Origin: Plantibacter sp. PA-3-X8 | GTDB lineage: Bacteria > Actinomycetota > Actinomycetes > Actinomycetales > Microbacteriaceae | Length of the DNA: 64,000 nucleotides | Assembly: GCF_003856975.1 (NCBI RefSeq) | Contig: NZ_CP033107.1 | Coordinates: 3,348,001 to 3,412,000 of the forward strand | Reading direction: 5' to 3' | Part shown: piece by piece, positions 37,045-46,324 of the stretch | How positions within the stretch are numbered: position 1 is the stretch's first letter | How the letters are laid out: every line of letters starts with the position of its first letter | Made by a program: the position numbers and the translations under genes | Notes under the pieces: generated by a model | Databases searched by the model: none | What the model saw: only the letters and a program-made list of their open reading frames with translations | What the model was told of the DNA's origin: nothing

Positions 37045-37117
37045 CTCGCGCGGTCGGGTCACCGGCTGCACGCCGGCTGTACGGCCGCTCGGAAGCTTCC
37101 GACGATGGACGGGCAGG

Positions 37118-38197
37118 TCAGCCGATGCGCTGCTGCGCGCGAGCCCTCGCCCAGCGCTCCGCCTCCGCGAGCGCCTCCCGGGTGAGCTCGCCCTCGGGCG
37201 CCTCGTGGTCGTCGACGACCGCGCGGACGGTGTCGAGGATGCCGAGGTAGCCCAGCCGACCCGCGTGGAAGGCCGCAACGGCCTCCTCGTTCGCCGCGTT
37301 GAACACGGCCGGATAGGTGCGACCCTGCCCGCCCACGAGCTTGGCCAGCCGCACCGCCGGGAAGGCCTCGTGGTCGAGGGGCTCGAACGTCCACTGCTGG
37401 CGCGAGGTCCAATCGAGCGGGACGCCGACGCCTGGGACCCGGTTGGGCCAGTCGAGCCCGAGGGAGATGGGGAGCCGCATGTCGGGCGGGGAGGCCTGGG
37501 CGATGGTGGAACCGTCGATGAACTCGACCATCGAGTGGACGATCGACTGCGGGTGGACCGTCACCTCGATGCGGTCGTATGGGACGTCGAACAGCAGGTG
37601 CGCCTCGATCACCTCGAGACCCTTGTTGACGAGGGTCGCCGAGTTCGTCGTGACGACGAGACCCATGTCCCAGGTGGGGTGGGCGAGTGCCTCGGCCGGC
37701 GTGACGCCGGCGAGCGACGCGCGGTCCCGTCCGCGGAACGGTCCTCCCGAGGCGGTCAGGACGAGCCGTCGCACCTCCGTGGCGGTGCCGGATCGGAGGG
37801 CCTGGGCGATCGCGGAATGCTCGGAGTCCACGGGCACGATCTGGCCGGGTGTCGCGATCCGCCGGACGAGGTCGCCACCGACGATGAGCGACTCCTTGTT
37901 CGCGAGCGCGAGCGTCCTGCCCGTCTCGAGGGCCGCGAGGGTCGGGCCGAGCCCGATGGAGCCCGTGATGCCGTTCAGCACCACGTCGGCGTCGACGCTG
38001 CGGATGAGCCGCTCGGCGTCGGCCGCGCCCAGGGCCGTGTCGTCGACGTGGAAGGCGGCGGCCTGCTCGGCGAGGAGCTCGGCGTTCGAGGCGGCCGTCA
38101 GGCCGACGACCTCGAAGCGGTCGCGGTCACCCCGGATGACGTCGAGTGCCTGCGTGCCGATCGAGCCGGTTGATCCGAGGATGATGACGCGTCTCAC
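37118..38197 (-). CDS. dxr: 1-deoxy-D-xylulose 5-phosphate reductoisomerase
   Basis: First committed MEP-pathway enzyme, making MEP from DXP with NADPH. 359 aa. NADPH loop [15 protein letters not shown] at residues 7-21, [12 protein letters not shown], metal-binding [23 protein letters not shown] and HPTWDMG. The frame is open much further upstream through the FKBP gene, but the GTG at 38197 starts directly before the Rossmann strand and has TAGACT 7 nt upstream. Confidence 0.96.
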   Translation of the reverse strand: MRRVIILGSTGSIGTQALDVIRGDRDRFEVVGLTAASNAELLAEQAAAFHVDDTALGAADAERLIRSVDADVVLNGITGSIGLGPTLAALETGRTLALANKESLIVGGDLVRRIATPGQIVPVDSEHSAIAQALRSGTATEVRRLVLTASGGPFRGRDRASLAGVTPAEALAHPTWDMGLVVTTNSATLVNKGLEVIEAHLLFDVPYDRIEVTVHPQSIVHSMVEFIDGSTIAQASPPDMRLPISLGLDWPNRVPGVGVPLDWTSRQQWTFEPLDHEAFPAVRLAKLVGGQGRTYPAVFNAANEEAVAAFHAGRLGYLGILDTVRAVVDDHEAPEGELTREALAEAERWARARAQQRIG

Positions 38198-38204
38198 GGC
38201 GGTC

Positions 38205-38210
38205 AGTCTA
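38205..38210 (-). promoter_or_regulatory. -10 element of dxr (leaderless)
   Basis: TAGACT on the minus strand ends 7 nt before the GTG at 38197 and supports that start. Confidence 0.5.
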
Positions 38211-38232
38211 CGTCGGCGGCGGTGCGGGCCGC

Positions 38233-39231
38233 TCAGCCCGCGGCGGGAGCCGTGGTGCTGCTCGCGTCGAGGATGTCGATGACGAACACGATGGTGTCGT
38301 CGGCCTCGATGCCCGCCTGGCTGTTGCCGCCGCTCGGTCCGTACCCGAGGTCGGGTGGGATGACGGCGATGACCTGCGATCCGATGTGCTGGCCGGCGAT
38401 GGCGCTCGAGAAGCCCTTCACCACGGCGGACAGCTGGAAGTTGGTCGGTCCGTTGCCCCAGCTCTCGTCGAAGACCTCGCCGGTCCGCCAGTTCACACCC
38501 TGATAGTTGATGATGACCTCGGCGTCGGGCTGCACCACCGCTCCGTCGCCCTGCTTGAGGACCGCGACCTGGAGATCGGCCGGAGCGGGCTCCTCGGGGA
38601 TGGTGACCGTGGGTCGTCCGGCGGTGTCGAGCTCGACCGCGGGCATCCCGGCGACGGGCTCCTGCGGGACGCCGTCCGCCTTGGCGTCGCTGTGCACCGT
38701 GCTGAGGACGTCGGCCACGACGACCAGCGGCTGGTCGGCCTGGACCGTGCCGTCGCTCGACCCTGCGGAACCGAACCCGTCGCCCGCCGTGACGAACGCC
38801 GCGACGCGGGATCCGACGTTCGTGCACTCGACGGCGCGGACGAGGCCCTTCAGGTACTTCTGGTCGTTGACCACGATCGCCGTCGCCGGGCTCGCACCGT
38901 AGGCGGTCTGCGCGACGATCGACCCGGTCACGGCGTTGTAGATCGACATCTCGACGAACGTCGTGTCGCCGGGATCGACCCGCTCTCCGTCGCCCTTGGC
39001 CACGATCGTGCGTTCGGTCGTGTCTGCGGCGAGGGTGCCCTTCGCGAAGGTGACCTCGGGGATCGAGCCGAAGTCGCCACTGACGCTGATCGCCTTGGAC
39101 GCCTTGCCTGCGCTCGTGTCGGCGCACTCCCCCGGACTGGGAAGCGCTTGCGACTGCGACGTCGCCGAACTGCACGCGGTCAGCGACACGAGGGACGCGA
39201 TGACGGCCAGAAGGCAGAGGCTCTTGCGCAC
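38233..39231 (-). CDS. lipoprotein with FKBP-type peptidyl-prolyl isomerase domain
   Basis: 332 aa. Lipoprotein signal peptide with lipobox LTAC (Cys20), so it is anchored on the outer face of the membrane. The C-terminal domain (about residues 225-325) is [53 protein letters not shown] and [12 protein letters not shown]. The N-terminal half ([17 protein letters not shown]) looks like a second, degenerate FKBP-like domain. It would assist folding of exported proteins. GTG start. Confidence 0.92.
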   Translation of the reverse strand: MRKSLCLLAVIASLVSLTACSSATSQSQALPSPGECADTSAGKASKAISVSGDFGSIPEVTFAKGTLAADTTERTIVAKGDGERVDPGDTTFVEMSIYNAVTGSIVAQTAYGASPATAIVVNDQKYLKGLVRAVECTNVGSRVAAFVTAGDGFGSAGSSDGTVQADQPLVVVADVLSTVHSDAKADGVPQEPVAGMPAVELDTAGRPTVTIPEEPAPADLQVAVLKQGDGAVVQPDAEVIINYQGVNWRTGEVFDESWGNGPTNFQLSAVVKGFSSAIAGQHIGSQVIAVIPPDLGYGPSGGNSQAGIEADDTIVFVIDILDASSTTAPAAG

Positions 39232-39364
39232 AGGGGAACTTTCGGTCGTTGCTGAGGGGTCGGTCCAGTTTCACCCACCAGGCTCCATGCTGGCTGACAG
39301 CGCGCCGAACATCCGCGGTGGGCGGTCACACGTGAGTATGCCGGGTCGCGCATGCGTCGGCGGG

Positions 39365-39370
39365 TACAGT
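39365..39370 (+). promoter_or_regulatory. -10 element of plsC (leaderless)
   Basis: TACAGT ends 7 nt before the ATG at 39378. A GTG at 39372 would be only 1 nt away and is therefore unlikely to be the start. Confidence 0.5.
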
Positions 39371-39377
39371 CGTGCGC

Positions 39378-40190
39378 ATGGCCGATGAGGAGCAGACGCA
39401 GCGACGCGCCCAGGAACCCTCCGACCAGACCACGGTCGAACCGTCGACGGACGACACGGTGGCCACGCCCTCGAAACCCGGTGTCGTCTACTACTTCGGA
39501 CGAGCCGTCCTGAACACGACGGCGAAGCTGGCCTACCGCCCCAAGATCATCGGCCGGAAGAACGTCCCGAAGCGTGGGCCGGTCATCCTGGCGAGCAACC
39601 ACCTCTCGTTCATCGACAGCATCGCGATCCCGATCAGCGCGCCACGACGGGTGCAGTTCCTGGCGAAGTCCGACTACTTCACCGGACGCGGTCTGAAGGG
39701 CTGGGCCTCGCGCACCTTCTTCACCTCGATCGGCGCGGTCGGGGTCGAACGTGGCGTCGGACAGGCGGCGCAGGAGGCGCTCGACCAGGGACGCCGGATC
39801 CTCGAGAGCGGCGAGGCCTTCGCCATCTACCCCGAGGGCACCCGGTCGCTCGACGGACGGTTGTACCGCGGCAGGACCGGTGTCGCCTGGCTGGCACTCA
39901 CCACGGGCGCGACGGTCGTCCCGGTGGGCCTCATCGGCACCGACGACCTCATGCCGGTGGGCACCACGATCCCGAAGTTCAAACCGGTCACGGTGATCTT
40001 CGGTGAACCCATCGACGTGAGCCACCATGGCCCGGCGACCTCAGGACGCGCCAGACGCAAGGCGACGGACGAGATCATGGCGGCGATCCACGCCCTCACT
40101 GGCCAGGAGCTCGCGAACGCCTACAACGAGTCGCCGCCCGCGGACACCGTCGAGCGCATCAAGCGCGCCTTCCGCCCGGAACGGCTCTGA
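39378..40190 (+). CDS. plsC: 1-acyl-sn-glycerol-3-phosphate acyltransferase
   Basis: 270 aa. Acyltransferase of phospholipid synthesis, converting lysophosphatidic to phosphatidic acid at the membrane. Catalytic HX4D motif in SNHLSFIDS, then FAIYPEGTRSLDGRLYRGRTG (glycerol-phosphate binding) and TGATVVPVGLIGTDD. The first 35 residues are a hydrophilic Thr/Glu-rich extension. Start ATG chosen from the -10 spacing. Confidence 0.9.
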   Translation: MADEEQTQRRAQEPSDQTTVEPSTDDTVATPSKPGVVYYFGRAVLNTTAKLAYRPKIIGRKNVPKRGPVILASNHLSFIDSIAIPISAPRRVQFLAKSDYFTGRGLKGWASRTFFTSIGAVGVERGVGQAAQEALDQGRRILESGEAFAIYPEGTRSLDGRLYRGRTGVAWLALTTGATVVPVGLIGTDDLMPVGTTIPKFKPVTVIFGEPIDVSHHGPATSGRARRKATDEIMAAIHALTGQELANAYNESPPADTVERIKRAFRPERL

Positions 40191-40211
40191 GCCGCGGCGT
40201 CGGTCCACTCC

Positions 40212-40694
40212 TCAGGTGGTCGTCGCGACGACGATCGTCGGCTCATGACGGACCGGGAAGTTCACCGAGTTGGCGATGAAGCACAGCTCGTTCGCGCGCG
40301 CGTGCCCTGCTCGCGCCGCCTCGACCATCGACGCATCGGCGACCGTGACCTGCGGACGCAGGACCACCTCCGTGAACGCACCGCTGCCCGCGCCGTCCTC
40401 GACCATGGTCCCGACGGCGTCGTCCGTGTAGGCCGTCACCACGACACCGAGGGTCACGGCGACGTGCAGGTAGGACAGGAGATGGCACTGGGCGAGGGCC
40501 GCGAGGAGCAGCTCCTCGGGGTTCCATCGACCCGGGTCGCCGCGGAACGGTTTGTCGGCCGAGCCCTCGAGGTCGTGCTTCCCGGCGGCCGTCACCGTGA
40601 GCTCCCGGGAGTAGTCCCGGTACCCGCTCGTACCCGTCCCGAGGTCTCCGTCCCAGCGGACGCCGATGGTGTAGTCGTGGTGGCCCGTGATCAT
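40212..40694 (-). CDS. OsmC-family peroxiredoxin-like protein
   Basis: 160 aa. Both redox cysteines of the OsmC/Ohr fold are present: the first in LAALAQCHLLSYLHVA, the second in ANELCFIANSVNFPV. DPGRWNPEELLLAAL is a family signature. OsmC proteins reduce organic hydroperoxides with thiol reductants. The frame is open upstream, but the ATG at 40694 (MITGHHDYTIGV) has the normal N-terminus and GATACT 6 nt upstream. Divergent from gabT. Confidence 0.93.
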   Translation of the reverse strand: MITGHHDYTIGVRWDGDLGTGTSGYRDYSRELTVTAAGKHDLEGSADKPFRGDPGRWNPEELLLAALAQCHLLSYLHVAVTLGVVVTAYTDDAVGTMVEDGAGSGAFTEVVLRPQVTVADASMVEAARAGHARANELCFIANSVNFPVRHEPTIVVATTT

Positions 40695-40700
40695 GCCACC

Positions 40701-40706
40701 AGTATC
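40701..40706 (-). promoter_or_regulatory. -10 element of the OsmC gene (leaderless)
   Basis: GATACT on the minus strand ends 6 nt before the ATG at 40694. Confidence 0.4.
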
Positions 40707-40762
40707 CCACTGGCCTCTCCCCCGCGGCCCGCGTTCGCGGCCCCGCTGTCGGGAGGTCGCGC

Positions 40763-40768
40763 TACGCT
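40763..40768 (+). promoter_or_regulatory. -10 element of gabT
   Basis: TACGCT ends 8 nt before the ATG at 40777. The gap also contains GGAGG, but a transcript starting 6-8 nt past the hexamer would not include it. Confidence 0.45.
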
Positions 40769-40776
40769 GGAGGACT

Positions 40777-42150
40777 ATGACTGACACGCTCGACACCACG
40801 GACCAGACGACCGCCTCCGCCCCCAGCGTGACGCAGGAGCGTCGCATCGTGACGGCCGTCCCGGGCCCGCGCTCGCAGGCGCTGCACGCCCGCCGGACCG
40901 CCGTCGTGTCCGATGGCGTGTCGAGTGTCCTCCCGGTGTACATCGAGCGCGCGCACGGCGCGATCGTCGTCGACGTCGACGGCAACCAGTTCATCGACCT
41001 CGGTGCCGGTATCGGTGTCACCACCATCGGCCACACGGAGTCCTCCGTGGTCGGCGCCGTCCAGGACCAGGCGGCCGACGTCCTGCACACCCTGTTCACG
41101 ATCACCCCCTACGAGGAGTACGTGCGCGTCGCGGAGCTGCTCGCCGAGCACACCCCGGGCGACTTCGCGAAGAAGTCGGTGCTCGTGAACTCGGGCGCGG
41201 AGGCGGTCGAGAACGGCGTGAAGATCGCTCGCAAGTACACCGGTCGGCGGGCTGTCGCGGTGCTCGACCACGGCTACCACGGTCGCACCAACCTGACCAT
41301 GGCGATGAACTACAAGGCCGCCCCCTACGCGACCGGCTACGGTCCGTTCGCCGGCGACGTCTACCACGCCCCCAACTCCTACCCCTACCACGACGGCCTG
41401 TCCGGAGCTGCGGCTGCGGCCCGCACCATCGCCTACCTCGAGAAGCGCATCGGTGCCACCGACCTCGCATGCCTCGTCGTCGAGCCGATCCAGGGCGAGG
41501 GCGGCTTCGTCGTCCCCGCGGAGGGCTACCTCCCCGCGCTCCAGGAATGGTGCACGGCCAACGGCGTCGTGTTCATCGCAGACGAGATCCAGAGCGGCAT
41601 GGCGCGCACCGGCGAGTACTTCGCGAGCTCGCACTTCGGCCTCGTCCCCGACCTCGTGCTGAGCGCGAAGGGTATCGCCGGCGGTCTGCCGCTCGCGGCG
41701 GTGACGGGGCGCGCCGAGATCATGGATGCCAGCCAGCCCGGCGGGCTCGGTGGCACCTTCGGCGGTAACCCCGTCGCGTGTGCCGCGTCGGTCGCGGTCT
41801 TCGAGTCGATCGAGTCGCGCGGTCTGCTGGCCGAAGCGGATCGCATCGGTGCCACCCTGACGGCGGCGCTGCTCGAGCTCCAGGGCAAGTACGACATCAT
41901 CGGCGACGTCCGCGGCATCGGCGCGATGATCGCGATGGAACTCGTCCAGCCGGGTACCGCCTCGACGACGAAGGAGCCCAACCCGGCCGCCGTCAGCGCC
42001 ATCGCCGCAGCCGCCGCGCAGCAGGGCGTGCTCGTCCTCACCGCCGGCACCTACGGCAACGTCCTCCGTTTCCTCCCGAGCCTCGCCGTCTCCGACGAGC
42101 TCATCGCGGACGCGATGACGGTCATCGATCAGGCGCTCGCAGCACTGTGA
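40777..42150 (+). CDS. gabT: 4-aminobutyrate aminotransferase (class III)
   Basis: 457 aa. PLP-dependent class III aminotransferase, probably converting GABA and 2-oxoglutarate to succinate semialdehyde and glutamate. The PLP Lys is in VLSAKGIAGGLPLAAV; VNSGAEAVENGVKIARKYT, DHGYHGRTNLTMAMN, PIQGEGGFVVPAEG and FIADEIQSGMARTGE are typical of GabT. Other omega-aminotransferase activities are possible. The next gene's GTG overlaps its stop (GTGA). Confidence 0.92.
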   Translation: MTDTLDTTDQTTASAPSVTQERRIVTAVPGPRSQALHARRTAVVSDGVSSVLPVYIERAHGAIVVDVDGNQFIDLGAGIGVTTIGHTESSVVGAVQDQAADVLHTLFTITPYEEYVRVAELLAEHTPGDFAKKSVLVNSGAEAVENGVKIARKYTGRRAVAVLDHGYHGRTNLTMAMNYKAAPYATGYGPFAGDVYHAPNSYPYHDGLSGAAAAARTIAYLEKRIGATDLACLVVEPIQGEGGFVVPAEGYLPALQEWCTANGVVFIADEIQSGMARTGEYFASSHFGLVPDLVLSAKGIAGGLPLAAVTGRAEIMDASQPGGLGGTFGGNPVACAASVAVFESIESRGLLAEADRIGATLTAALLELQGKYDIIGDVRGIGAMIAMELVQPGTASTTKEPNPAAVSAIAAAAAQQGVLVLTAGTYGNVLRFLPSLAVSDELIADAMTVIDQALAAL

Positions 42151-43151
42151 GCACGGCGGTCCCCCAGACCTTCGGCGTCGCGGACGCGGTGGAGCTGGCC
42201 GTCGTCGAGCGCAGCGGCTTCATCGAGTCACGTCACGCCGGATCGGCGATCGTCCTCGGGCCGGAGGGCGAGGTCCTCGCGAGCCTCGGAGCACCGGACG
42301 CACCGGTCTTCCCCCGCTCGTGCCTCAAGCCCTTCCAGGCGATCACGATCATGAACGCCGGGGTGTCCCTCCAGGGCGCTCAGGCCGTGCTCGCGACCGC
42401 GAGCCATGCGGGCACCCGGAAGCATGTCCAGGTCGTGCGCAGTATGCTCGGCCGGGCTCGGATCGAAGACTCGGCGTTGCAGTGCCCGGCCGATTGGCCC
42501 GGTGATCGCGCGTCCCGCGACGAGCTGGTCCGGGACGGCCTCGGCACGAGCCCCCTGTACATGAACTGCTCCGGGAAGCACGCGGCCATGCTGCTCGCCT
42601 GCGCTCAGAACGGGTGGGACCAGGCGACGTACCTCGAGCCCGACCATCCGTTGCAGCTCGCCGTCCGCGACACCGTCGAGCGCTTCACCGGCGAGAAGCC
42701 CGCCGCGAGCGGGGTCGACGGCTGCGGGGCTCCGGTGTACGCGATCTCCCTGACCGGACTCGCACGTGGCATCGGACGCGTCGTCAACTCCTCCCCCACC
42801 TCGCCGTTCGCCCTGTACCGGAACGCCGGGCTGCTCACGGCGGCGGTGCTCGCCAACGGCTGGGCACTCGACGGACCCGGCCGGGCGAACACGCTCGTCA
42901 TCGAACGCCTCGGCCTGTTCGCGAAGCTCGGTGCGGAAGGCGTGATGGTCATGTCGGCACCCGGCGGCGCGACCGTCGCGCTCAAGGTCCTCGACGGCTC
43001 GCTCCGGGCGTCGACGATCGTCGCCCTCCGACTACTCGTCTCGGTCGGAGCGCTCGATGCGGCCGCCGTCGACGCCCTCGAACCGGAACTCGACCTGGCC
43101 ATCCACGGCGGAGCCGCCGTCGTCGGCCGGATCGCCGTCACCGCGGTCTGA
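42147..43151 (+). CDS. asparaginase (L-asparaginase II family)
   Basis: 334 aa. Belongs to the Rhizobium etli AnsA-type asparaginase family: ESRHAGSAIVLGPEG, SCLKPFQAITIMNAG, LYMNCSGKHAAMLLACAQNGW and SGVDGCGAPVYAISL. It hydrolyses asparagine to aspartate and ammonia. GTG overlaps the gabT stop, so the two are co-translated in a nitrogen-compound catabolic pair. The frame extends upstream inside gabT, but the GTG at 42147 gives the family-normal N-terminus. Confidence 0.92.
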   Translation: MSTAVPQTFGVADAVELAVVERSGFIESRHAGSAIVLGPEGEVLASLGAPDAPVFPRSCLKPFQAITIMNAGVSLQGAQAVLATASHAGTRKHVQVVRSMLGRARIEDSALQCPADWPGDRASRDELVRDGLGTSPLYMNCSGKHAAMLLACAQNGWDQATYLEPDHPLQLAVRDTVERFTGEKPAASGVDGCGAPVYAISLTGLARGIGRVVNSSPTSPFALYRNAGLLTAAVLANGWALDGPGRANTLVIERLGLFAKLGAEGVMVMSAPGGATVALKVLDGSLRASTIVALRLLVSVGALDAAAVDALEPELDLAIHGGAAVVGRIAVTAV

Positions 43152-43156
43152 CCGCC

Positions 43157-43175
43157 CGGCCGACAGCCTCGGCCG
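43157..43175. terminator. bidirectional hairpin terminator
   Basis: CGGCCGA and TCGGCCG form a 7-bp stem with a CAGCC loop, between the converging asparaginase and FtsK-like genes. Confidence 0.6.
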
Positions 43176-43182
43176 CTTCGGG

Positions 43183-46100
43183 TCAGGAGCCGAGCAGGTC
43201 CACACGCATCGCCTCCTGTCCGGCCCGCCACCACCAGGCACGGCCGCTCGCATAGCCGAGGAGCGGGGGGAGTTCACGGCTCCTGGTCACCTGCCGGAAG
43301 TCGGCGGCGGAGCAGCCGTGGACCACCAGGTCGGCACCGGCTGTGCTCGGCGGAAGGTCTCGCCCGACGACCAACCGGCCCGACAGCCACGTCTCGGGGT
43401 CGACGAGGACGACGATCGCGGCGTCGTCCTCCAGGACGTCGCTCTCGACGCCCGCGACGCCCGCGAGCGGTGCGGACGGGAACAGCTGCGCTGCCGGTTC
43501 GATGAGCCGCACGCGTCGCTCCGTCCCGGTCGAGCGCTGCAGCATCGCCCGGACCGCTCCGGTCGCGCGCGTGACGATGACGGTCGCGCGTTCCGGGCTC
43601 GGCCGCCAGCGGTGGACCCCGGGCGCAGAGGACGGTGACGCCGGCGACGGTGGAGCGAGCGCGATCTGCACTTCCGAGTCCTGCCAGTGCGCGCGGCCGG
43701 CGGGTCGGCGTGGATCGAAGCAGGAGGCGGGTGCGCCGGCGACGAGATGATCCTGCCGATCGGCGAGGCGGAGGACGAGCGTGCTGCTCAGCTGAGCCGA
43801 GAACCGGTGGACCACACCACCGAGCCGGGAGGCGACGAGGACGACGCTGATCCCGCGGCGTCCCCCGTCTCGAAGCAGGCCGAGCAGTGCATCGCGGAGG
43901 GCGGCGCCGTGCTCGTCCCCGGCGGTCGCGAGGAGCGACTCCACGTCGTCGACCAGCAGGAGGGTGCGCTCGGTCGGGCGGAGCGGATCCGACAGCGCCA
44001 TGACGGTGTCCCAGGCCTGCTCGGCATCCTGGCCGACGCGCTCCACGCGGAAGCGATCGCGCGCGCCGACCTCGAGCGTGTCCAGCAGGGTCGTTCGACC
44101 GGAACGTCCGGTGCCGAGCACCAGCAGCGAGCCGTCGTGCTCCGGACACCACACCGCGGGGCGTTGTGCCTGCTCCTCGGGGAGGTCCGCGAGGCCGAAC
44201 ACGATACCCTCCCCGGGAGGACAGTCGACACCGGTGCTCTCCGAGCCTCCGGCACGTCCCGCCTCGATCGCCGAGACAGCGCTCAAGGCCAGGCGTGCCG
44301 GCAGGGGGTCCAGCCATGGTCGCCGAGGTGCAGGCGCGTCGCGCCAGCGCTCACGGACCGCGAGGATGTCGTCGGACGTGGTGACCGCGGACTGGAACAC
44401 GAGTCGTCGGTCGCCGTTCCAGACGATGCAGCGGCCCGGTGTTCCGGCCGGGATCGCGGCCGCATCGGGCACACCGAGGATCGCGGCGCTGTCGGGGCGC
44501 GAGGTGACCCGGAGCGAGAGGCGGAGCGTGCAGTTCGCGAGGATGGCGTCGGCGGCGACCGCCGCAGGACGCTGACTGCAGAGGATCAGATGCAGGCCGA
44601 GTGATCGCCCGCGGGCCGCGAGGTCGGCGAACACCTGATGGAGGTGCGGGCTCGCGTCGAGCAGTGCCTGGAACTCGTCGACGACGACGACGAGCCGTGC
44701 CGGGCGATGCTCCGGCAGGAGCACGGGGTCGAGCAGGTGCCGCGCCCCGTGTCCGGCGAGCACACGCTCGCGGTGGCGCAGCTCGGCACGCAGACTCGAC
44801 ACGACGCGGTCCGCCGCTCCCGGTTCGAGGTCGGTCACCATCCCGACCACGTGCGGCAGAGTCTCCACCGCTTGGAATGAGGCGCCGCCCTTGCAGTCGA
44901 CGAGGAGCAGGGAGAGCTCCTGCGGCGAGCACTGCGCGGCGAGAGCCGTGATCCAGGTGATGAGCAGCTCGCTCTTGCCGCTCCCGGTCGTGCCGCCGAC
45001 CAGTGCATGGGGTCCGTCCGCTCCGAGGTCCAGCAGCTGCACGCCCTCGACGCCGGTGCCGACGGCGACCCGGAGCGCATCGGGCCGCCAGTCGGATCCC
45101 ACCGACGGGCGACGGCCCCGCACCGGATGCACCTGCGCGAAGGCGACGTCGGTCGGCAGACTCGAGAGGGTCGGGGACTCCCCCGTCGTGAGTGCGGCGG
45201 CGGTGAGCGCCTCGACGACGTGTTCCGCTTCGGCCTCCGCGAGCAGGGTTGGCGACACCGGCACGGACGTGGAGGCGCCGGTACCGTCGGCGAGGACGGT
45301 CTGGCCGTCGGTATCGAGGACGAGCAGGTGTCGGCAGCGGGTAGGGATGAGCTCGACGGTGTCGGACAGGGCGACGAGTACACCGCCGGTCGGCGGGCGT
45401 CCTCCCGATCGCCCCGCGGCGGACCCGACCGCTTCCCAGCGTTCGACGACCGAGACGAGGGTCGGCTCCGCCGGTCGCCCACCGGGCATCGGGTCGGCGG
45501 GGTCCGAGACCGCACGGTGTGGGAGGTCCTCGAGGAACGCCCAGGTGCGGTCGTCGGGAGCCGCGGGCTCACCGGAGAACTGCGCTGCCTGCGGCGGGAG
45601 CTGTCGGGCGAGCTGCAGGAGGATGCTGCGGGCCACCGCGCGCGCGAACACCTTCCCACCGACGATGCCGATCCCCTCGACCGCCTCGACCACGACCGGC
45701 GCCTCGGACAGCCGTGCCGCCCACTCCCATCGGTCGTCGTCCGCCCCCGCGTCCACTCGGACGGCACTCCTCGTCTCCCCTCGCCCGACGCAGACGAGCG
45801 TGCGGCGGGCCTCCGGTACCCGCCACCTGGCACGATCGGGTCCGTCGATGACCCCGAGGAGCCGACCGGCAGGGTGGAGTGCTCGCAGTTCCTCGCGTTC
45901 CTCGACGTGTGCTCGCGCGATGTCCTGCTCCAGCTCCTGCGCCGCAGCGTCATACGCCGCGCGCGCCCGCCGTCCGCGCCGACGTCTGGTCCAGCGTGCG
46001 TCGATGTAGCCGGCGACGGCGATGAGGGGCCCGAGCGCGGCGAAGACGAGGGTCACGGGTGAGCCGGTGATCGCGAACAGGGCGACCGACCCGACGACCG

Positions 46101-46233
46101 GGGCGAGACTTGCGAGGATCGGGAGCGACCCGGTGGGCGGCTCTGCCGGCGGGCTGGGGGCACGGAGGCGGGCCGGCGTCGTCGCGGGCCGGTGCGAGGT
46201 GGTCGCGGAGGGCGTCACGTCCGAAGGGCTCAT
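43183..46233 (-). CDS. FtsK/SpoIIIE-domain (EccC/EssC-like) membrane ATPase
   Basis: 1016 aa. Two N-terminal transmembrane helices (about residues 38-80), then a first ATPase domain with intact Walker A GGTTGSGKS at about residue 412 and Walker B LVVVVDEF. A second domain has GTGRSGRTT at about residue 705, where the Walker Lys is Arg, with LLLVDDVES as Walker B-like strand. This layout matches the T7SS EccC/EssC motor proteins rather than DNA translocases. No WXG100 substrate or other ESX gene is in the window. ATG at 46233 has GGAG just upstream; the longer open frame lacks family similarity. Confidence 0.85.
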   Translation of the reverse strand: MSPSDVTPSATTSHRPATTPARLRAPSPPAEPPTGSLPILASLAPVVGSVALFAITGSPVTLVFAALGPLIAVAGYIDARWTRRRRGRRARAAYDAAAQELEQDIARAHVEEREELRALHPAGRLLGVIDGPDRARWRVPEARRTLVCVGRGETRSAVRVDAGADDDRWEWAARLSEAPVVVEAVEGIGIVGGKVFARAVARSILLQLARQLPPQAAQFSGEPAAPDDRTWAFLEDLPHRAVSDPADPMPGGRPAEPTLVSVVERWEAVGSAAGRSGGRPPTGGVLVALSDTVELIPTRCRHLLVLDTDGQTVLADGTGASTSVPVSPTLLAEAEAEHVVEALTAAALTTGESPTLSSLPTDVAFAQVHPVRGRRPSVGSDWRPDALRVAVGTGVEGVQLLDLGADGPHALVGGTTGSGKSELLITWITALAAQCSPQELSLLLVDCKGGASFQAVETLPHVVGMVTDLEPGAADRVVSSLRAELRHRERVLAGHGARHLLDPVLLPEHRPARLVVVVDEFQALLDASPHLHQVFADLAARGRSLGLHLILCSQRPAAVAADAILANCTLRLSLRVTSRPDSAAILGVPDAAAIPAGTPGRCIVWNGDRRLVFQSAVTTSDDILAVRERWRDAPAPRRPWLDPLPARLALSAVSAIEAGRAGGSESTGVDCPPGEGIVFGLADLPEEQAQRPAVWCPEHDGSLLVLGTGRSGRTTLLDTLEVGARDRFRVERVGQDAEQAWDTVMALSDPLRPTERTLLLVDDVESLLATAGDEHGAALRDALLGLLRDGGRRGISVVLVASRLGGVVHRFSAQLSSTLVLRLADRQDHLVAGAPASCFDPRRPAGRAHWQDSEVQIALAPPSPASPSSAPGVHRWRPSPERATVIVTRATGAVRAMLQRSTGTERRVRLIEPAAQLFPSAPLAGVAGVESDVLEDDAAIVVLVDPETWLSGRLVVGRDLPPSTAGADLVVHGCSAADFRQVTRSRELPPLLGYASGRAWWWRAGQEAMRVDLLGS

Positions 46234-46284
46234 GGCTCCACTGGAGCACCCTGCGGCCCTGACCGGCTGACGGGACGGTCCGAC

Positions 46285-46299
46285 CGGGCGCGAAGCCCG
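46285..46299 (-). terminator. small hairpin between the phosphatase and FtsK-like genes
   Basis: CGGGC and GCCCG form a 5-bp stem with a GCGAA loop, 25 nt past the phosphatase stop. Weak. Confidence 0.3.
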
Positions 46300-46324
46300 C
46301 GCGAGCAGCGGCTGTGGAGCGGGC

